Assembly (NCBI RefSeq): GCF_030247185.1
Contig: NC_080571.1
Location: 42,392,002 to 42,456,001, forward strand
Reading direction: 5' to 3'
Origin: Malaya genurostris
Taxonomy: Eukaryota > Arthropoda > Insecta > Diptera > Culicidae
Length of the DNA stretch: 64,000 nt
The position numbers were made by a program, and so were the translations under genes. A model generated the notes under the pieces. That model searched no databases and was not told where the DNA came from. It was given only the letters and a program-made list of their open reading frames with translations. Positions 22,866 to 35,456 of the stretch are shown here, piece by piece (within the stretch, counting starts at the first letter, position 1; each line of letters opens with the position of its first letter).

Positions 22866-24720
22866 ACTATCTCATATAAAAAGACTATGCAATCACTGTG
22901 AAAACCGACTTTTAAGCGAGGCCCGGAGAGCCGAATGTCATATACCATTCGACTCAGTTCGATGAACTGCCCAAGTAGCAATCCGCAACTAGTTCTGATA
23001 CGATAAAGTCCAAACTATGTTGCAACAAGAGCACGAATATGTTTTTTTTATGTTATGCTGGTTAAACATGGTGACAGCAATGTTTCATCATGACATAACT
23101 AGTTACGAAATAGTTATTTAGGTTTCCAATAATAACATCTTTGTGTCATATTGAATTGAATATAATTTATAAGCTATCGTTACTTAATCCAAACATATCT
23201 TTAATCACAACAATGCTTCTAGCTACTAGTTGAAAATAAGTTTATTTGACTTCAATATTAGCAACCCGTAACTAGTTTTTATACCACTTAACCCAACTGC
23301 GTTGCAACAAGAGCACGAACATGTTTTTTATGTTATACTGGTTAAAACATGGTGACAGCAGTGTTTCTTTATAACGTAAACATTGAACTAACTATCATTT
23401 GTAAGTTATCGTTACTTGATTCTAACATATCTTTAATCACAGCTATGCTTTTAGCTACTAGTTGAAAAAAGGTTTATTTTCCGTTGCGAAACCATTATAA
23501 ATACGTAAGCGTATATGTAAATCGTTACTGTGAATTGATGTAGTAATAACTTAAATATTATAAGATTATAACATATAATTTCTTCATTGATTCAGATAGT
23601 TATCGGTAGGTTTTCCCAACGTTATGATAACGAAAATGCAAACAAAACAACCTTTTTGGCTTGAATATGGCGAACACAATATGGAGTCTCAAGAAGTGTA
23701 TGAAACATAAATAAAACCAGGATATTACTTGTTTCAAAACTACTTTTTGCCGAAAATAGTGAAAGGCAGAATAGTCATTTTTGTTCTATGCACTGTCATA
23801 AACACGAAGAAAATAATATTGGGATTGAACTTCGATTGTGATAATATTATAATTCTCATGATATATGAATTTAAAATGATGAGAAATCACTCTACTTGGA
23901 ATAATTTTGAGCATTCTGAACATAGGGTTATTTTGTTGCTTATTTTTTCTATCTTTATAAACAGATTTTGATTGAAGGCGCATAAAAAACAGTTAAGTAA
24001 AATTTAATTCTGCTCGACAGTTTCAAAATCGTTGTGAAATTTGTACCTTGTATCAAGTTTGTGATTAAAAGTACTCCTCTTCCTTTTTATTGATGATAGA
24101 AAAGTGTTATGTATTCATTCAATGTTTATAATGTCGATGGTGACTAAGTTTCAACTAGTTTACTTGAAAACAAGTTATTTTCAAGTTATGAAAAGATAAG
24201 TTCTTTCAGTATGACATTACAACGTAACGACAACTTATTTTTAACCGACCTAACAACTAGTAGAAACTGCGCTTTTTGAGTCATGCAAGTGGTTAGATGT
24301 TAGTAACAATCACTCAAATATCTGGTTGCAAACTAGTCACAAACAAGCTAGCGTAACAAAAATTGTTACTTGGGTGAGCAAAAGTCTGTGTGCACTCACT
24401 TTTCTTGGAGATGGCTGAACCGATTTTCACAAGATTAAAAAAAAGGTCTTATAGCCCCATAGCCTGCTATTGAATTTCATTTGGATCCGACTTGCGGTTC
24501 CGGAGGTTCATGGTAATATGTAAAAATTAACGAAAAAGTTCGCAAATTTTCTCTGAAACGGCTCAATCGATTCTCACAAACTAAGATTCAAATGAAAGGT
24601 CTTAAAGTTTCCTAAAAACTTCTAGAACATTTCTTCCGGATCCGACTTCCGGTTCCGAAACTAAAACGTGATAAGTGGAAGATTACCAATTTCATTAGTA
24701 TATTTTCACGAATGATGGTC
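22866..24720 (+). repeat. R1 copy split by a CCCAAG element
   Basis: R1 sequence runs from 22866 to 22969 (through the CATTCGACTCAGTTC block) and resumes at 24374 with the block around CACTCACTTTTCTTGGAGATGG and repeated ACCGATTTTCACAA segments. The two parts are in register, so the intervening 1.4 kb is an insertion. Confidence 0.75.
22970..24373. mobile_element. 1.4-kb element with CCCAAGTARCAA / TTGTTACTTGGG inverted ends
   Basis: Left end CCCAAGTAGCAAT, right end ATTGTTACTTGGG. The interior has two diverged copies of a roughly 230-bp unit (22976-23264 and 23265-23490) sharing TTGCAACAAGAGCACGAA and ATATCTTTAATCACA, and further CAACTAGTT motifs. No transposase is present. A second element with the same ends is at 44674-45776. 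Superfamily unknown; no clear target duplication. Confidence 0.7.
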
Positions 24721-25292
24721 AAAAACAGGTACAAATCCCATAAAACTGTCTGATAAATTCTTCTAGTTTACAGAACTTGTTAGTTGGTGGACATAAAAAC
24801 TTAATTCGGCACTACTGCCCCCCTCCCCTCCCCCCTTTTCCTGTTCCGGGAGCACGGAAAGTGGTGAAAGAAAACTCCGAAAAATAGAATTCGCTTCTGT
24901 TTCCCTGTGATGCTTGAACTGATTTTCACAAATCTTGATTTGAAATAAAGCTCATATTACCTCTAAAGTTACTATGAAATTTCATCCAGATCGGACCTTC
25001 GGTTCCGCAGTTACAGGGCAATGAGTGTCAAAGTTTTTAAATCACCATATAGAATGACAATATATACAACATCGGTACGGTGGTGGTACGGTAGAAAAAG
25101 AAGACACAAAACGAACGATGCGTGCTTTGTTCTATTTTGTGTACACTATAAAGAAAACGAAACGGTTACGGATGTCTGCGACTAGTGTGTGAAATTGGTA
25201 GAAGACGGTGCTGCGATTGATAAAAATTTTAGCTATTTCATGATAAGCGTGACCGAAAAAATAGAAGAATGTCAATCAAATTGAAATTTATT
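24721..25292. other. Intergenic with R1-like scraps
   Basis: Contains isolated R1-like phrases (ACTGATTTTCACAAATCTTG near 24910) and a C-rich run near 24820; otherwise nothing recognised. Confidence 0.4.
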
Positions 25293-25908
25293 TTAAAAAA
25301 CTGTTTTAATCCACCTAATGGGAAAACGATGCCTTTCTCATATATATAATACTGTAATATTCTTTTCAAAATGTATCTCTTCGATATTTGTTAGAATCCA
25401 AGAGATTGTTTGTGTATTAAATAGTATAACCTACAGAATGAAACAGTGCTTTGTTCGCGTAGTTCAAACCACGGTTTAAATTTTTGTTGAATCCGAAAAT
25501 ATGCAGTAATTTCGGTTTGTTCAGTTGCGTTCTGATAATGGCTATCGATTTGTGTCGTTTTGAGACCAGTTTAGAAATTTTTTTACGTATTTTGTTTCAT
25601 CGGTTTAAGTGACGGTATACAATATTTAACACACTTTACCCTATAACTTCGGAACCGGAAGTTGGATCCGGATGAAATTCAGGAATTCCGTATGAGACCG
25701 TGAGACCTTCCATTTGAATCTAAGTTTGTGAAAATCGGTTCTGCCATCACCGAGAAAATCGAGTGCACATTTTTGTTACATACACACATACATTTACTCA
25801 GTTCGTCAAGCTGAGTCGAATGTTATATGACATTCTGCCCTTCGGGCCTCGGTTAAAGAGTCGTTTTTCACAGTGATTGCATAACCTTTCTATATGAGAA
25901 AGGCAAAA
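25293..25908 (-). repeat. R1 copy
   Basis: Reverse-orientation R1 from CTGTTTTAATCCACC to GAGAAAGGCAAAAA, with the CA tract at 25780-25795. Directly followed by the TAA microsatellite. Confidence 0.8.
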
Positions 25909-25955
25909 ATATGCAATTTTCACAACCGGTAGTGCATTAATACAGTGCTAATTAT

Positions 25956-26285
<330 letters not shown>

Positions 26286-26415
26286 CCTACTACATGTTTT
26301 ATGCTGCTTATTCATTTATTCATTTATGCAGAAGTAACAGAAATGCAGGTTCGTTTCGTTTGTTAGATATCGTTAAATTGATTTAATCGATATATAGCAT
26401 GAGATAGTAAGTATA

Positions 26416-26570
26416 AGCTTAACTACATTCAAATTAACCCTGTAATTCTGGAAACGGATCTCAGCTTAAAACCTTTCACTTGAATCTCAGCTTGTGAAAA
26501 TCGTTTCGGCCATCTCCGAGAAATTTCGGATCCTCGGCTCAAAAGTCAATTTTCACAGTGATTGAATTGC
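26416..26570 (-). repeat. R1 fragment
   Basis: Contains the R1 phrases CTTGTGAAAATCG and TTTTCACAGTGATTG in reverse orientation. Both ends are missing. Confidence 0.5.
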
Positions 26571-26574
26571 ACTC

Positions 26575-27560
26575 TTGAATGCAACTTTCTGATGTTTTTC
26601 AAGCAGCTTTTGAATCTGCCAAGATGTAAATGGGTTCTTGCGAGCCGTTTTTTTAGCAGTTTATCAAGGAGCTTTATCAACAATGTTTTCTTGCAGTTTT
26701 TTTTAGCCTTTCATTTTGATTTTTTCTTTCGAATTTTTTTCAAGCAGTTCGCGAGCACTGTTTTCGAGTTGTTTTTGAGCAGTTTCATTCGAGTAGTTCC
26801 ATTCAAACAGTTTTCGAGCTCGAATAGCAAATGTTATGAAACGGTTTTTCTGAGCAAGGTTTTCGAGCAATTTTTCGAACAGTTTCTCTAGGAATTTTCC
26901 GAGCAGTTTTTTCGAGTTTTCATCAGGGCATTAGCAGACTATATTTTACTGCCAAAACTACCTCGCGAATCAACATAAACGGCTAAGGAGACATAAAGTT
27001 AATGATGTTTATAGCACACGGTACAGTATTTTTTGTATCATCAGCTTTTTCAGCAGTTTCTTAGAGCAGTTTTTTCGAACTGTTTTTCAAGTAGCTTATT
27101 TCCTAGCTTTTTTTTTTTTCTTAAGCAGTTTGTTCAAGCAGGTTTTCGAGTAGTTTTTCAGCATGATCTTCTAGTAATTTGCTTTCGAGTTAATATTTCG
27201 AGTAGTTTTTTCAAGCTGCTAATTCGAACAATTTTTCAAGCAGTTTTTGAGCATTGTTTTTCAAACAGGGTTTCTAAGTTTTTGAGCTGTTTTTGGCAGT
27301 TATTCCAGTAGTTTTGTCGGGCAGTTTCTTGTGCAGTTTTTTCGAGTCTTTTATTTTGAGAAATTTTCAAACAGTTTTTAATGCAGGTTTTTTAAGCAGT
27401 TTTTCCAAGCAATATTTGATAGCGTTGATTTCAGCAGTTTTTTCGAGCAGTTTTTTCTATGCGATTATCTCAGCACATTGTTTTGAAGTTTTTTTGTTTT
27501 TTGAAAATTTTTCGAGTAGTTTTTTATAGCAGTTTTATTTAAGTAGTTTTTTTTTCGCAT
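26575..27560. repeat. Degenerate short-unit tandem array (CGAGCAGTTTTT type)
   Basis: About 1 kb built from many imperfect units of 12-15 bp such as CGAGCAGTTTTTT, AAGCAGTTTTTG and CGAGTAGTTTTT. The Phe/Ser-rich frames inside are a by-product of the repeat. Confidence 0.75.
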
Positions 27561-27579
27561 CATCTCCGAGCAATTTGTT

Positions 27580-28030
27580 TGAATCTGAAATCGTAAGCTG
27601 AATTCTGGAGCTGGAAATGAAATCTGGTATTTGAATTTAGAGCAAAAATTTGGACATTCGAGTACTGGATTCTGGAACTGAAACCTAATTCTACAAGATC
27701 TGAAAAAATAATACTAAAATTGAGACTTTAACGGAATTCAGAATTTGGATATGGACTTTTTTTGTTTCAATTATGAAGGTTCTCTGACCCTATGTGTGGG
27801 GTTGGGAATCAAACCCAGGCAGGCTGCGTGAAAAGCATCGACTAATCTATCATGCTATACCCGTCTCCGGACCTGGATTCGGAAACAGAATCCTAACTTC
27901 CAGAAATCAACCTGAATCTTGGACTAGGACCTTTGACCTGAACTGTGGAACACAATTTCATAACCAAATTTTCAACCAGAGTTCTGAAACTGGTTTTCGA
28001 AACTGAGCTCTGAACCTGAATACAGGATAA
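27580..28030. repeat. Degenerate GAATCTGGAAC-type tandem array
   Basis: Successive approximate units such as TGAATTCTGGAGCTG, GAAATCTGG and CTGGAACTGAAACC. A similar patch occurs at 49080-49240. Confidence 0.6.
27786..27870 (-). repeat. tRNA-like SINE fragment
   Basis: The complement reads GGTATAGCATGATAG and then CACGCAGCCTGCCTGGGTTTGATTCCCAAC, cut here by a B-box-like CTGGGTTTGATTCCCA. Same family as 20711-20765. Confidence 0.5.
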
Positions 28031-28456
28031 TCTTTGATTGAACTTGAATGGATGGGAGTAGCAAATTCATAATCGAACGAAACATTCTTCTGTGCCTTTT
28101 TTTTGAGAAATACTATGTTACTTTTTTCAGAATTCGTTAGTCTGTATCCCAAGCTATTCAAGTCGAAAAATCCATGTTGTTTGTCAAACCTAAAGAAAGA
28201 GAGAAAGATTTGAAATCAATTATCTACCTAATGGAAAATGTAATGCATTATCGTAATCTTCCCCAAAGATTCTCGAACTCGAATGCCATTAGTTTTTACT
28301 CACCAGCCGGCTTCGGTCGGTCCCCTCGCAACCTAGCGTGTGGTCTTCATTAAAAAATAACAACACTTAAAATAAGTTCGGTCGATCCCAGCAATTTTTG
28401 GGTTCCCGATATTTCATACAGCCAAATGTGGTCTCCACCGTTCGGATCGGTCCACA

Positions 28457-28481
28457 GACGACGACGACGACGACGACGACC
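28457..28481. repeat. GAC trinucleotide microsatellite
   Basis: About eight uninterrupted ACG/GAC units. Confidence 0.9.
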
Positions 28482-28699
28482 CGGAATCAACTAATCCAAC
28501 AGGACCCATTCCGGAAACTTTTCTTTCAACAAGCGGGGCGGGCGGGGGATGGTGGGTCGGTCTCCGGCAGTGAGGGCGCTTTTCCTGTTTACCCATTAGG
28601 ATCGGCCTTTATCTGTCGGTGGCCATCCTGGCATGTCGTGCTTCTCGGAATCCATTAAGGTCCCGTTATTAAATTTGGCCACTTTTTCTCCGTCGTTGT

Positions 28700-28731
28700 A
28701 GCAGCAGCAGCAGCAGCAGCAGAAGCAGCAA
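28700..28731. repeat. CAG trinucleotide microsatellite
   Basis: Seven uninterrupted AGC units followed by two imperfect ones. Confidence 0.9.
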
Positions 28732-31332
28732 TGGCAGCTCCCTTGAATAAATAAGACATGAAAGTAGTCAAACTCGAGAAAATGTTGTAAACACGAGAGC
28801 AAATATTCGAATGAAAAAGCGAATGAAAGGCGAATGTGTCCGTAGGCTACAATTTATGTTCGGTAATTCTTCTGTCTCGAGCTGTTTTCTGAAACCGGAA
28901 CAAGATGATGGCGATGGCGGCTGAAGCAGGAAACTTTGGGGGCGGTGCTGGGTCCGGAAACCGGTTGGGGAAAACAGACCTGTAGAAGGCTAATGCGCCT
29001 GGAAGCTCCATCGGAGGGTTCAGTTGGGGGGGAGGCTCAATAAAATTCATTTGATATATGCAAAAGGGATCATTTTTGATCTTCCGGTTTTTTTTTCTCT
29101 CTCTCGGAAGAGTGGAGTGAGATATGATAGATATAGATTGGACTTGGTAATAGTGAAGATTTGTTGGTTTCTACAGTTTTCTGGATAGTTTTGCGGCTTA
29201 ACAGTTTATGAATTTGAAGTCAGCTTCCTTTAGGCTATTCGATTTGTTGGAAAGCACTCTGTTTTCCAGAACTTTTTCCATTCAACAAATTTGAGAAGGG
29301 TTTTTGTATTGCTTTCGTCACAGTTTTTCTGAGATCGATAAACCTTCCGTTTTTATTCGGTCCGAAAAGCATGACAATCCGAAATATCCTGCCTTCTACT
29401 TCTTTTGAGTGAGTCGGAATAAAGTCCGAAAATAACTCACATGCTTGACACATTCCCGGAGGAAGCCCCATCCGGTTGAGTATTGGAACAAGAACAAATT
29501 GGAATCATCCGTCATATTCAAGATTGATCTAATGAAAACACTGAGCACATACTTTTTTGGTTGCCACCCCGTTTCAATCCGACGATAATATTTATCTCCA
29601 ACTAAAAAAAAAGCCTATTTTTCCGGAGTCCCATTTCGGCTTCAAACGGGCTTCAGCCGTTCCGTTCATTCTTGGAAGCACGTAAAACCAGCAAGCCGTA
29701 CAGGAACAAAAAAAGAGGCAAGCAGCTTTCATTCAACACTTTACGTTCGTTCATTGTCACAACGTAAGTAACGAGCAGACGAATCCGTGCGGAAATTTAT
29801 CGATTTTTATTCCCTTTGTCACCTTCGGAACCTGCTGCCATGGGTTGGGGCGGTTTCTGTGCTGTGAGGATTCTGCGACACCTGCCTCCTGGTGGAAGCA
29901 ACGGAGAAAGCGGCAGCAGCAGTCATCCGGTATTCTGCGGGTCGGTTGGTCCCAGTGGGGTGATGGATTCGAACTTCCGGTGCCGGTAACAAAGCGGATG
30001 TTGTCTGTTGCGTGTGCACGACCTCCCGGCTGATGTCGTCTTTGTCGTCGTCGCACAAAGATCTGCATCTTTATCTAAACCAGACCGCCATAACTCCTCT
30101 CTTTCTCTCCCCTCACTCCCCGGTGACCGGCTGTGAAAGATTTCACGCTGTGTTGTATTTTACACGGTTTTTTTGTTTCTTCTGTAGACTTTTCCCCGGT
30201 TAAAGTTTCAAGCCGCTTTTCTCTTTCCAACGTCGACGGCGGAACTCGGACCGATGCAGACATCCGGAGCGTTAAACGAAGAGTATGTGGGCTGTTCAAA
30301 GTCTGGCGTAGGGATTTTTGTGCTTGTTTCAAGTGATTATATTTTTACCATTTGTTTTATTGAATATGTTCATTTTTCTACTACACATATCCATGAGCGT
30401 TACTTTCACTGATTTAACAATTTCAAGTATGTAAGCTTGATCATAACAGGTTTTAGACTTGAAGGTTGTTCATTTTACGCCAGCATTGAAATCGGTTAGC
30501 TAAAGATTCCACGAGGACTATCTCAGATTCAGCTGAGAGGTCTTCAGATGCCATAAGAATATGCCGACTTATATTTAGATCCAACATCGTGTTCCGGAGG
30601 TAAGGTGCTTAGAGTGATGCAGATAGGGCCAAATAAAATCATATCAGATATTAATAGAATAAATCTCAAATAATGTCAGAATCTTAACTGTATTAACGTC
30701 ATCCAATAAATATGACATCCGAATATCTTCTGAATATCGATAATCGTACGTATTAGTTGATTGATTGTGTGAATTTGGTAAACTATCAATACGTCAATTG
30801 CATAGTTGCAACATACAAGAGTAACAAATTTCGGGGTTGTGTAGAGGACAGGACAGGTACCCATAAGAAGTAAACAGAATTTGAGATGCTAAGGTCTTCA
30901 ATTTGAGTTCGACTTGCGATCAGCAGATTCGACCGTGAATCATTCAAACTGAGTGCTTTTAAAGCTGCCTGGCTGTCGGAACAAAAATAAATTCGTTTAC
31001 CACAGATCCTCTGCTGAAGTGCTATTGTATTTCACACAGAATCGCGTAGATTTTTGCTTGGAACACAGTACAGTATCTACCAAGTGAATGAGACTGTTCT
31101 AGCCTCATTTCACGACAGTAGACACCAGCACCAGCACGACCATTCAACAGAGAACCGTCGAGTACAACAAACTATGTGTTCATCAAGTTGTCGTTCCAAA
31201 TAACAAGTCAACCATTCCTCACGAAGCGGATAGCTCACATTGAATGTTTTGAAAGGAAAACTGCATATGAGAGTTAGGTCACTAGGAGCGAGTAAATACT
31301 CGTAACCATTTGAGACCACAAGCGAGGGTGGC

Positions 31333-31743
31333 TACCCAGGTAGCACATGTAACTTGTTCATAAAAAATAAAAACAAAACAGATGCTGCATAATGGTCGCA
31401 TGACAAACACGACGAAACAAGTCGTATTATGATGGTGACAATGGAGTCAAAATAGTGTTACGAATTGACATCTCATCATATTAAGTTACAATAAGTTCCA
31501 ACGTAACTTTTCGGTAATCTAACTTTTACGACGTTGTCGCATTGACTGTTTTTAGTCGCCAACTGGTCACCGTATCAAAATGAGACAATGAAAAAGTGAC
31601 ACACTACAAGACAAAGTTAAGTAATGATTTCATATCGGTTACCGTATTCGTTGTGATGCAACGAAGAAATACAATTACAGTGTCGGTTGAATGCTTCCGT
31701 ACATTATCCCGGACAATAATATTAAATCAATAAGTAGAATAAG
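31333..31743. other. Possible diverged relative of the CCCAAG elements
   Basis: Begins ACCCAGGTAGCACATGTAAC, close to the CCCAAGTAGC terminus, and has comparable AAC/GTT-rich content. A matching right terminus was not found. Confidence 0.3.
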
Positions 31744-32595
31744 TATCAGCTGTACAACTTTGCATCCGCCGTTTTTTTCCTAAATTAAAAGCTTTATTGC
31801 GAAAAAGTGCTTACAGATGTATTATTCAAAGTATTGTCCGTCGCTAGCGACAACTTTCTCCCATCTTTCCGGCAATTTTCGGATCCCGGCTCGAAAATGG
31901 AATCCTCTTTTGACGCTATCCATGAAGCATTCCATTTTTCCAACTCTTCGAAGGATTGAAAATGTTGATCTGCCAGGCTGTGTGCCATCGAACGGAATAG
32001 GTGGAAGTCAGAAGAGGCGCCATCTGGGGAATACGGCGGGTGGAACTTTTTAAGCTTCCCATTTCAGCGTTTCCAGGTACTTTTTGACCACTTTTGCGAC
32101 GCGAGGCCGAGCATTGTCGTGTTGGAGGGTGACTTTGTCATGTCGCGAGACGTTTTGAAATGGCTTGCTGACTCACTCCCAACGATTCGGCAGGCTCTTC
32201 TTGGGTTTGGCACGAATCTTCATCAAGCAATGCTTTTAGTTGTTCATCTTTGAAAGTTTTTTCTCTTCCATCACCACGTTTGTCTTCGACATCGAAGTCA
32301 CCATTTTTAAAACGTTGAAACCACTCCCGACACGTTCTTTTACTCAGAGCAGCATCACCGTAAGTTTCTGAGAGCATTCGATGCGCTTCAGTTGTATTTT
32401 TTCTCGAATTGCAACAGACATTTTCGAGCGTGAATAATACGAAAACAAGAACAACTGTCACTGAAACGGCGATGACAATTCGTTAGGCACTGTACACACT
32501 CACTTTAAAGGCATTATCATCTATGTATTTTGACCAGCCTCAGCCGGTACAGCCACCTATCGGAAAACGGCGGAAGCAAAGTTGTACACCTGATA
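31744..32595 (-). mobile_element. 848-bp mariner deletion derivative
   Basis: Inverted repeats of 30 bp at 31746-31775 and 32564-32593 match at 28 positions; both include TGTACAACTTTGC and TCCGCCGTTTT. TA flanks at 31744-31745 and 32594-32595. The interior has the two ends of a mariner transposase but not its middle. Confidence 0.93.
31813..32461 (-). pseudogene. mariner transposase with the middle deleted
   Basis: From ATG 32461 the frame gives a typical mariner N-terminus with both HTH regions (KNTTEAHRMLSETYG, CREWFQRFKNG, LGVSQQAISKRL). Near 32140 it jumps to the C-terminal third, which has LQHDNARPR (second catalytic Asp) and, after a frameshift, YSPDGASSDFHLF and the closing motif of the family. 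Roughly 140 residues with the first catalytic Asp are gone. It cannot be active, but the element ends are intact and could be moved in trans. Confidence 0.88.
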
Positions 32596-33604
32596 GAAAA
32601 TTCTTTCAGTAAAAAAATGGCTATAGTTAAATCTGCGCTAATAAGCAATTTTTTTGCCGGTACATGTGCGAAGCAAACTTTTTTCGTTTTGGGAAATACA
32701 TGCATACTATCAGAGAGAATATTTCTACAATATGTCACGGCAGTGTATGCATGGAAAAACTTATGCCAATGGCTACCATTATTACCAGGGAATGAAATAT
32801 TCATTAAATTTGAAAAAAACTGCAATTTTTAACTATTGCGATTGTCAACTGTTTCAACTGTGGTATATGAAAAACTAATAATATTAATCACTGAAAAGTT
32901 CTAACTGAGCACATTTCGACTTTTTAGCTATAAATTCCATATGACGGGAATAAAAATATGAATATTATTTTGTATGTCGGTGTTCTGACCTTGAATATCG
33001 AAGGCGCGCACGTTTTCAATTAGTACAATGATCAACTTCACCATAAATATTAAATAGCACTTAGATTTTGAGTAGATATAGTGAGTTTAAAGAAGATTGA
33101 ATTCTATATTTTAACTCTGATTATCGGATGCCAATTTTTGGTCGTAAATGTTGAATGGGAAAAACATCAACAAATTGTAGCTTTATAAAGCTTCTATTTT
33201 CTGTTGCATTGTGACTGATGTGCGCGCTGAATCAAATCAAATATTCATTACTGAGAAGTTGTTTGGCAACCCGTGGTAAGTCGCACAAGCTCCACCTCTT
33301 ACCCTTTTCAGGTTACATAGCAGCAAAGACATCATATTAACAAGATATCCAGCTTTCACATTTCCCGAACAAATAATTGGCAGCATCATTTTTTGCGAGC
33401 ATGGCGCCCTCAGACGAGTCCGCATTCAATCTCGTACATAAAAGAAGGGGAGAGAAATGTCAAAGTCGTTTGCGCCAAAATAGCCACACTGCGCACCCAT
33501 ACCATTGACATGATAGGTTGAAAGTGATGCCGTGCGATGGCGTTGCTGAACTGAAGATTGATTTCGCTCCAAGCTGACAGGGTCTGATAGCAGTTATAAT
33601 GCAC
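32596..33604. other. Intergenic, nothing recognised
   Basis: No domain-bearing frame and no shared repeat noticed. Confidence 0.4.
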
Positions 33605-34016
33605 GCAGTGTTGCTAATAGAGCGAGAACCCAGTGCATGCAGCACATTCTCGAGCGAGTGCGAGGCGTATTCTATCTTACTCGCACTCCTCCGCGCACGC
33701 TTATGAGTCACTCCCAAAAAGATGCATTTTAAACACGAGTGGTGTTTTCTTTTGGATACAAAGAGTCAGCAGGAGTAAACACTTACTGCGAGTGGGTTAC
33801 TGCTGCGAGTCAGCTCGCTCTATTTCAAATTATGTCTGATCGCTCGCCGAACGGCCGAAATGTTGGCTACAATAGCACTTGGTAGGACGCTCTATTCTTG
33901 CAACTGGGCTTGTTTATGTTCTCTCTAGTCGAGTACTGTGCTCCTGTTACCTCTGTGTATGAAATTCAAGTTAAGTATGGATATTTTTGAAACTGCTGCA
34001 TGAAACATGCTTTGTT
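33605..34016 (-). repeat. R3 copy B, part 1
   Basis: Starts CAGTGTTGCTAATAGAGCG, the complement of the end of copy A at 21890, and continues in reverse to the point where the ORF1-only LINE inserted. Confidence 0.65.
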
Positions 34017-34287
34017 ATTGTTTTTTTATTTTTTTTTTATTCAAAAGATATTTTTTATTCAGGACTATTTGCGTACAAGCTTTACGTGGCCGATTGAGCC
34101 GATTTTTTAAATATTTTTTTTTTGAGTTGGATCTCGTTGTCACCCTTTTTCTAGGGGGAGAGGAGCTTCCATTTCCCTCCTGCGAGGATTGAGGGGCACT
34201 TCGTTCGTGGTTCGTCTCGTCATCCATTGCCACATCGATGGTATTGTTGTTGGTTTCATTGCTAGTTGCTGGAGATGAGCCTTGTTG

Positions 34288-35216
34288 TACAGGGTGATTT
34301 TTTAAGAGCTTGAGAACTTTTTTAAACAATAAAACGCATAAAATTTGCAAAATCTCATCGGTTCTTTATTTTAAACGTTAGATTGGTACATGACATTTAC
34401 TTTTTGAAGATAATTTCATTTAAATGTTGACCGCGTCTGCGTCTTAGGTGGTCCATTCGGAAAGTCCGCTTTTTTATCGACAAATTTTGTTCAGCGATGA
34501 GGCTCATTTCTGGTTGAATGGCTACGTAAATAAGCAAAATTGCCGCATTTGGAGTGAAGAGCAACCAGAAGCCGTTCAAGAACTGCCCATGCATCCCGAA
34601 AAATGCACTGTTTGGTGTGGTTTGTACGCTGGTGGAATCATTGGACCGTATTTTTTCAAAGATGCTGTTGGACGCAACGTTACAGTGAATGGCGATCGCT
34701 ATCGTTCGATGCTAACAAACTTTTTGTTGCCAAAAATGGAAGAACTGAACTTGGTTGACATGTGGTTTTAACAAGATGGCGCTACATGCCACATAGCTCG
34801 CGATTCTATGGCCATTTTGAGGGAAAACTTCGGAGAACAATTCATCTCAAGAAATGGACCGGTAAGTTGGCCACCAAGATCATGCGATTTGACGCCTTTA
34901 GACTATTTTTTGTGGGGCTACGTCAAGTCTAAAGTCTACAGAAATAAGCCAGTAACTATTCCAGCTTTGGAAGACAACATTTCCGAAGAAATTCGGGCTA
35001 TTCCGGCCGAAATGCTCGAAAAAGTTGCCCAAAATTGGACTTTCCGAATGGACCACCTAAGACGCAGCCGCGGTCAACATTTAAATGAAATTATCTTCAA
35101 AAAGTAAATGTCATGTACCAATCTAACGTTTAAAATAAAGAACCGATGAGATTTTGCAAATTTTATGCGTTTTATTGTTTAAAAAAGTTCTCAAGCTCTT
35201 AAAAAATCACCCTGTA
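34288..35216 (+). mobile_element. DD41D mariner-like element with 178-bp palindromic arms
   Basis: TA flanks at 34288-34289 and 35215-35216. Bases 34290-34467 are the reverse complement of 35037-35214 with one mismatch in 178. The left end of the element has been replaced by an inverted copy of its right end, including the last codons of the transposase. The core is nearly identical to 7247-7885. The join is at a 3-bp microhomology (TCC, 34465-34467). Confidence 0.93.
34465..35107 (+). pseudogene. DD41D transposase fragment with nonsense codon
   Basis: Begins in the middle of the protein (PLFYRQILFSDEAHF) and carries all three catalytic Asp positions. TAA at 34769-34771 replaces the glutamine codon just before the second Asp motif. 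The N-terminal DNA-binding part is absent. The last residues (HLNEIIFKK) are also encoded in the inverted left arm. Confidence 0.92.
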
Positions 35217-35456
35217 CATTGTTTGCTGTTGCTGGTTGGTTGGATGGTAAGTTGTTCACTGCAGTTAATGCACTTTGTTCTATAGGGGATACGTTGGATG
35301 GATGCTTCACTGTTGTTGGTGACTGTCACAGGTGTACTGGGATCAGGGTTGCAAACGGTACTGGAAAATGACACGAAACAGGAGGCAGTCAAACCGCACA
35401 AATGACAGCAGTCGCCGATTGTACTTCGCCGTGACTATAGCAGATAAAAAATGTCA

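Larger units (their letters stand above)
28031..31332. other. Single-copy-looking DNA, no convincing gene
   Basis: Two GC-richer blocks (28270-29060 and 29480-30340) separated and followed by AT-rich DNA. Short overlapping frames are present on both strands without domains. Holds two short trinucleotide microsatellites. Confidence 0.45.

Noticed and set aside
26562..27529. Phe/Ser-rich frames
   Set aside because: Translation of the degenerate CGAGCAGTTTTT array.
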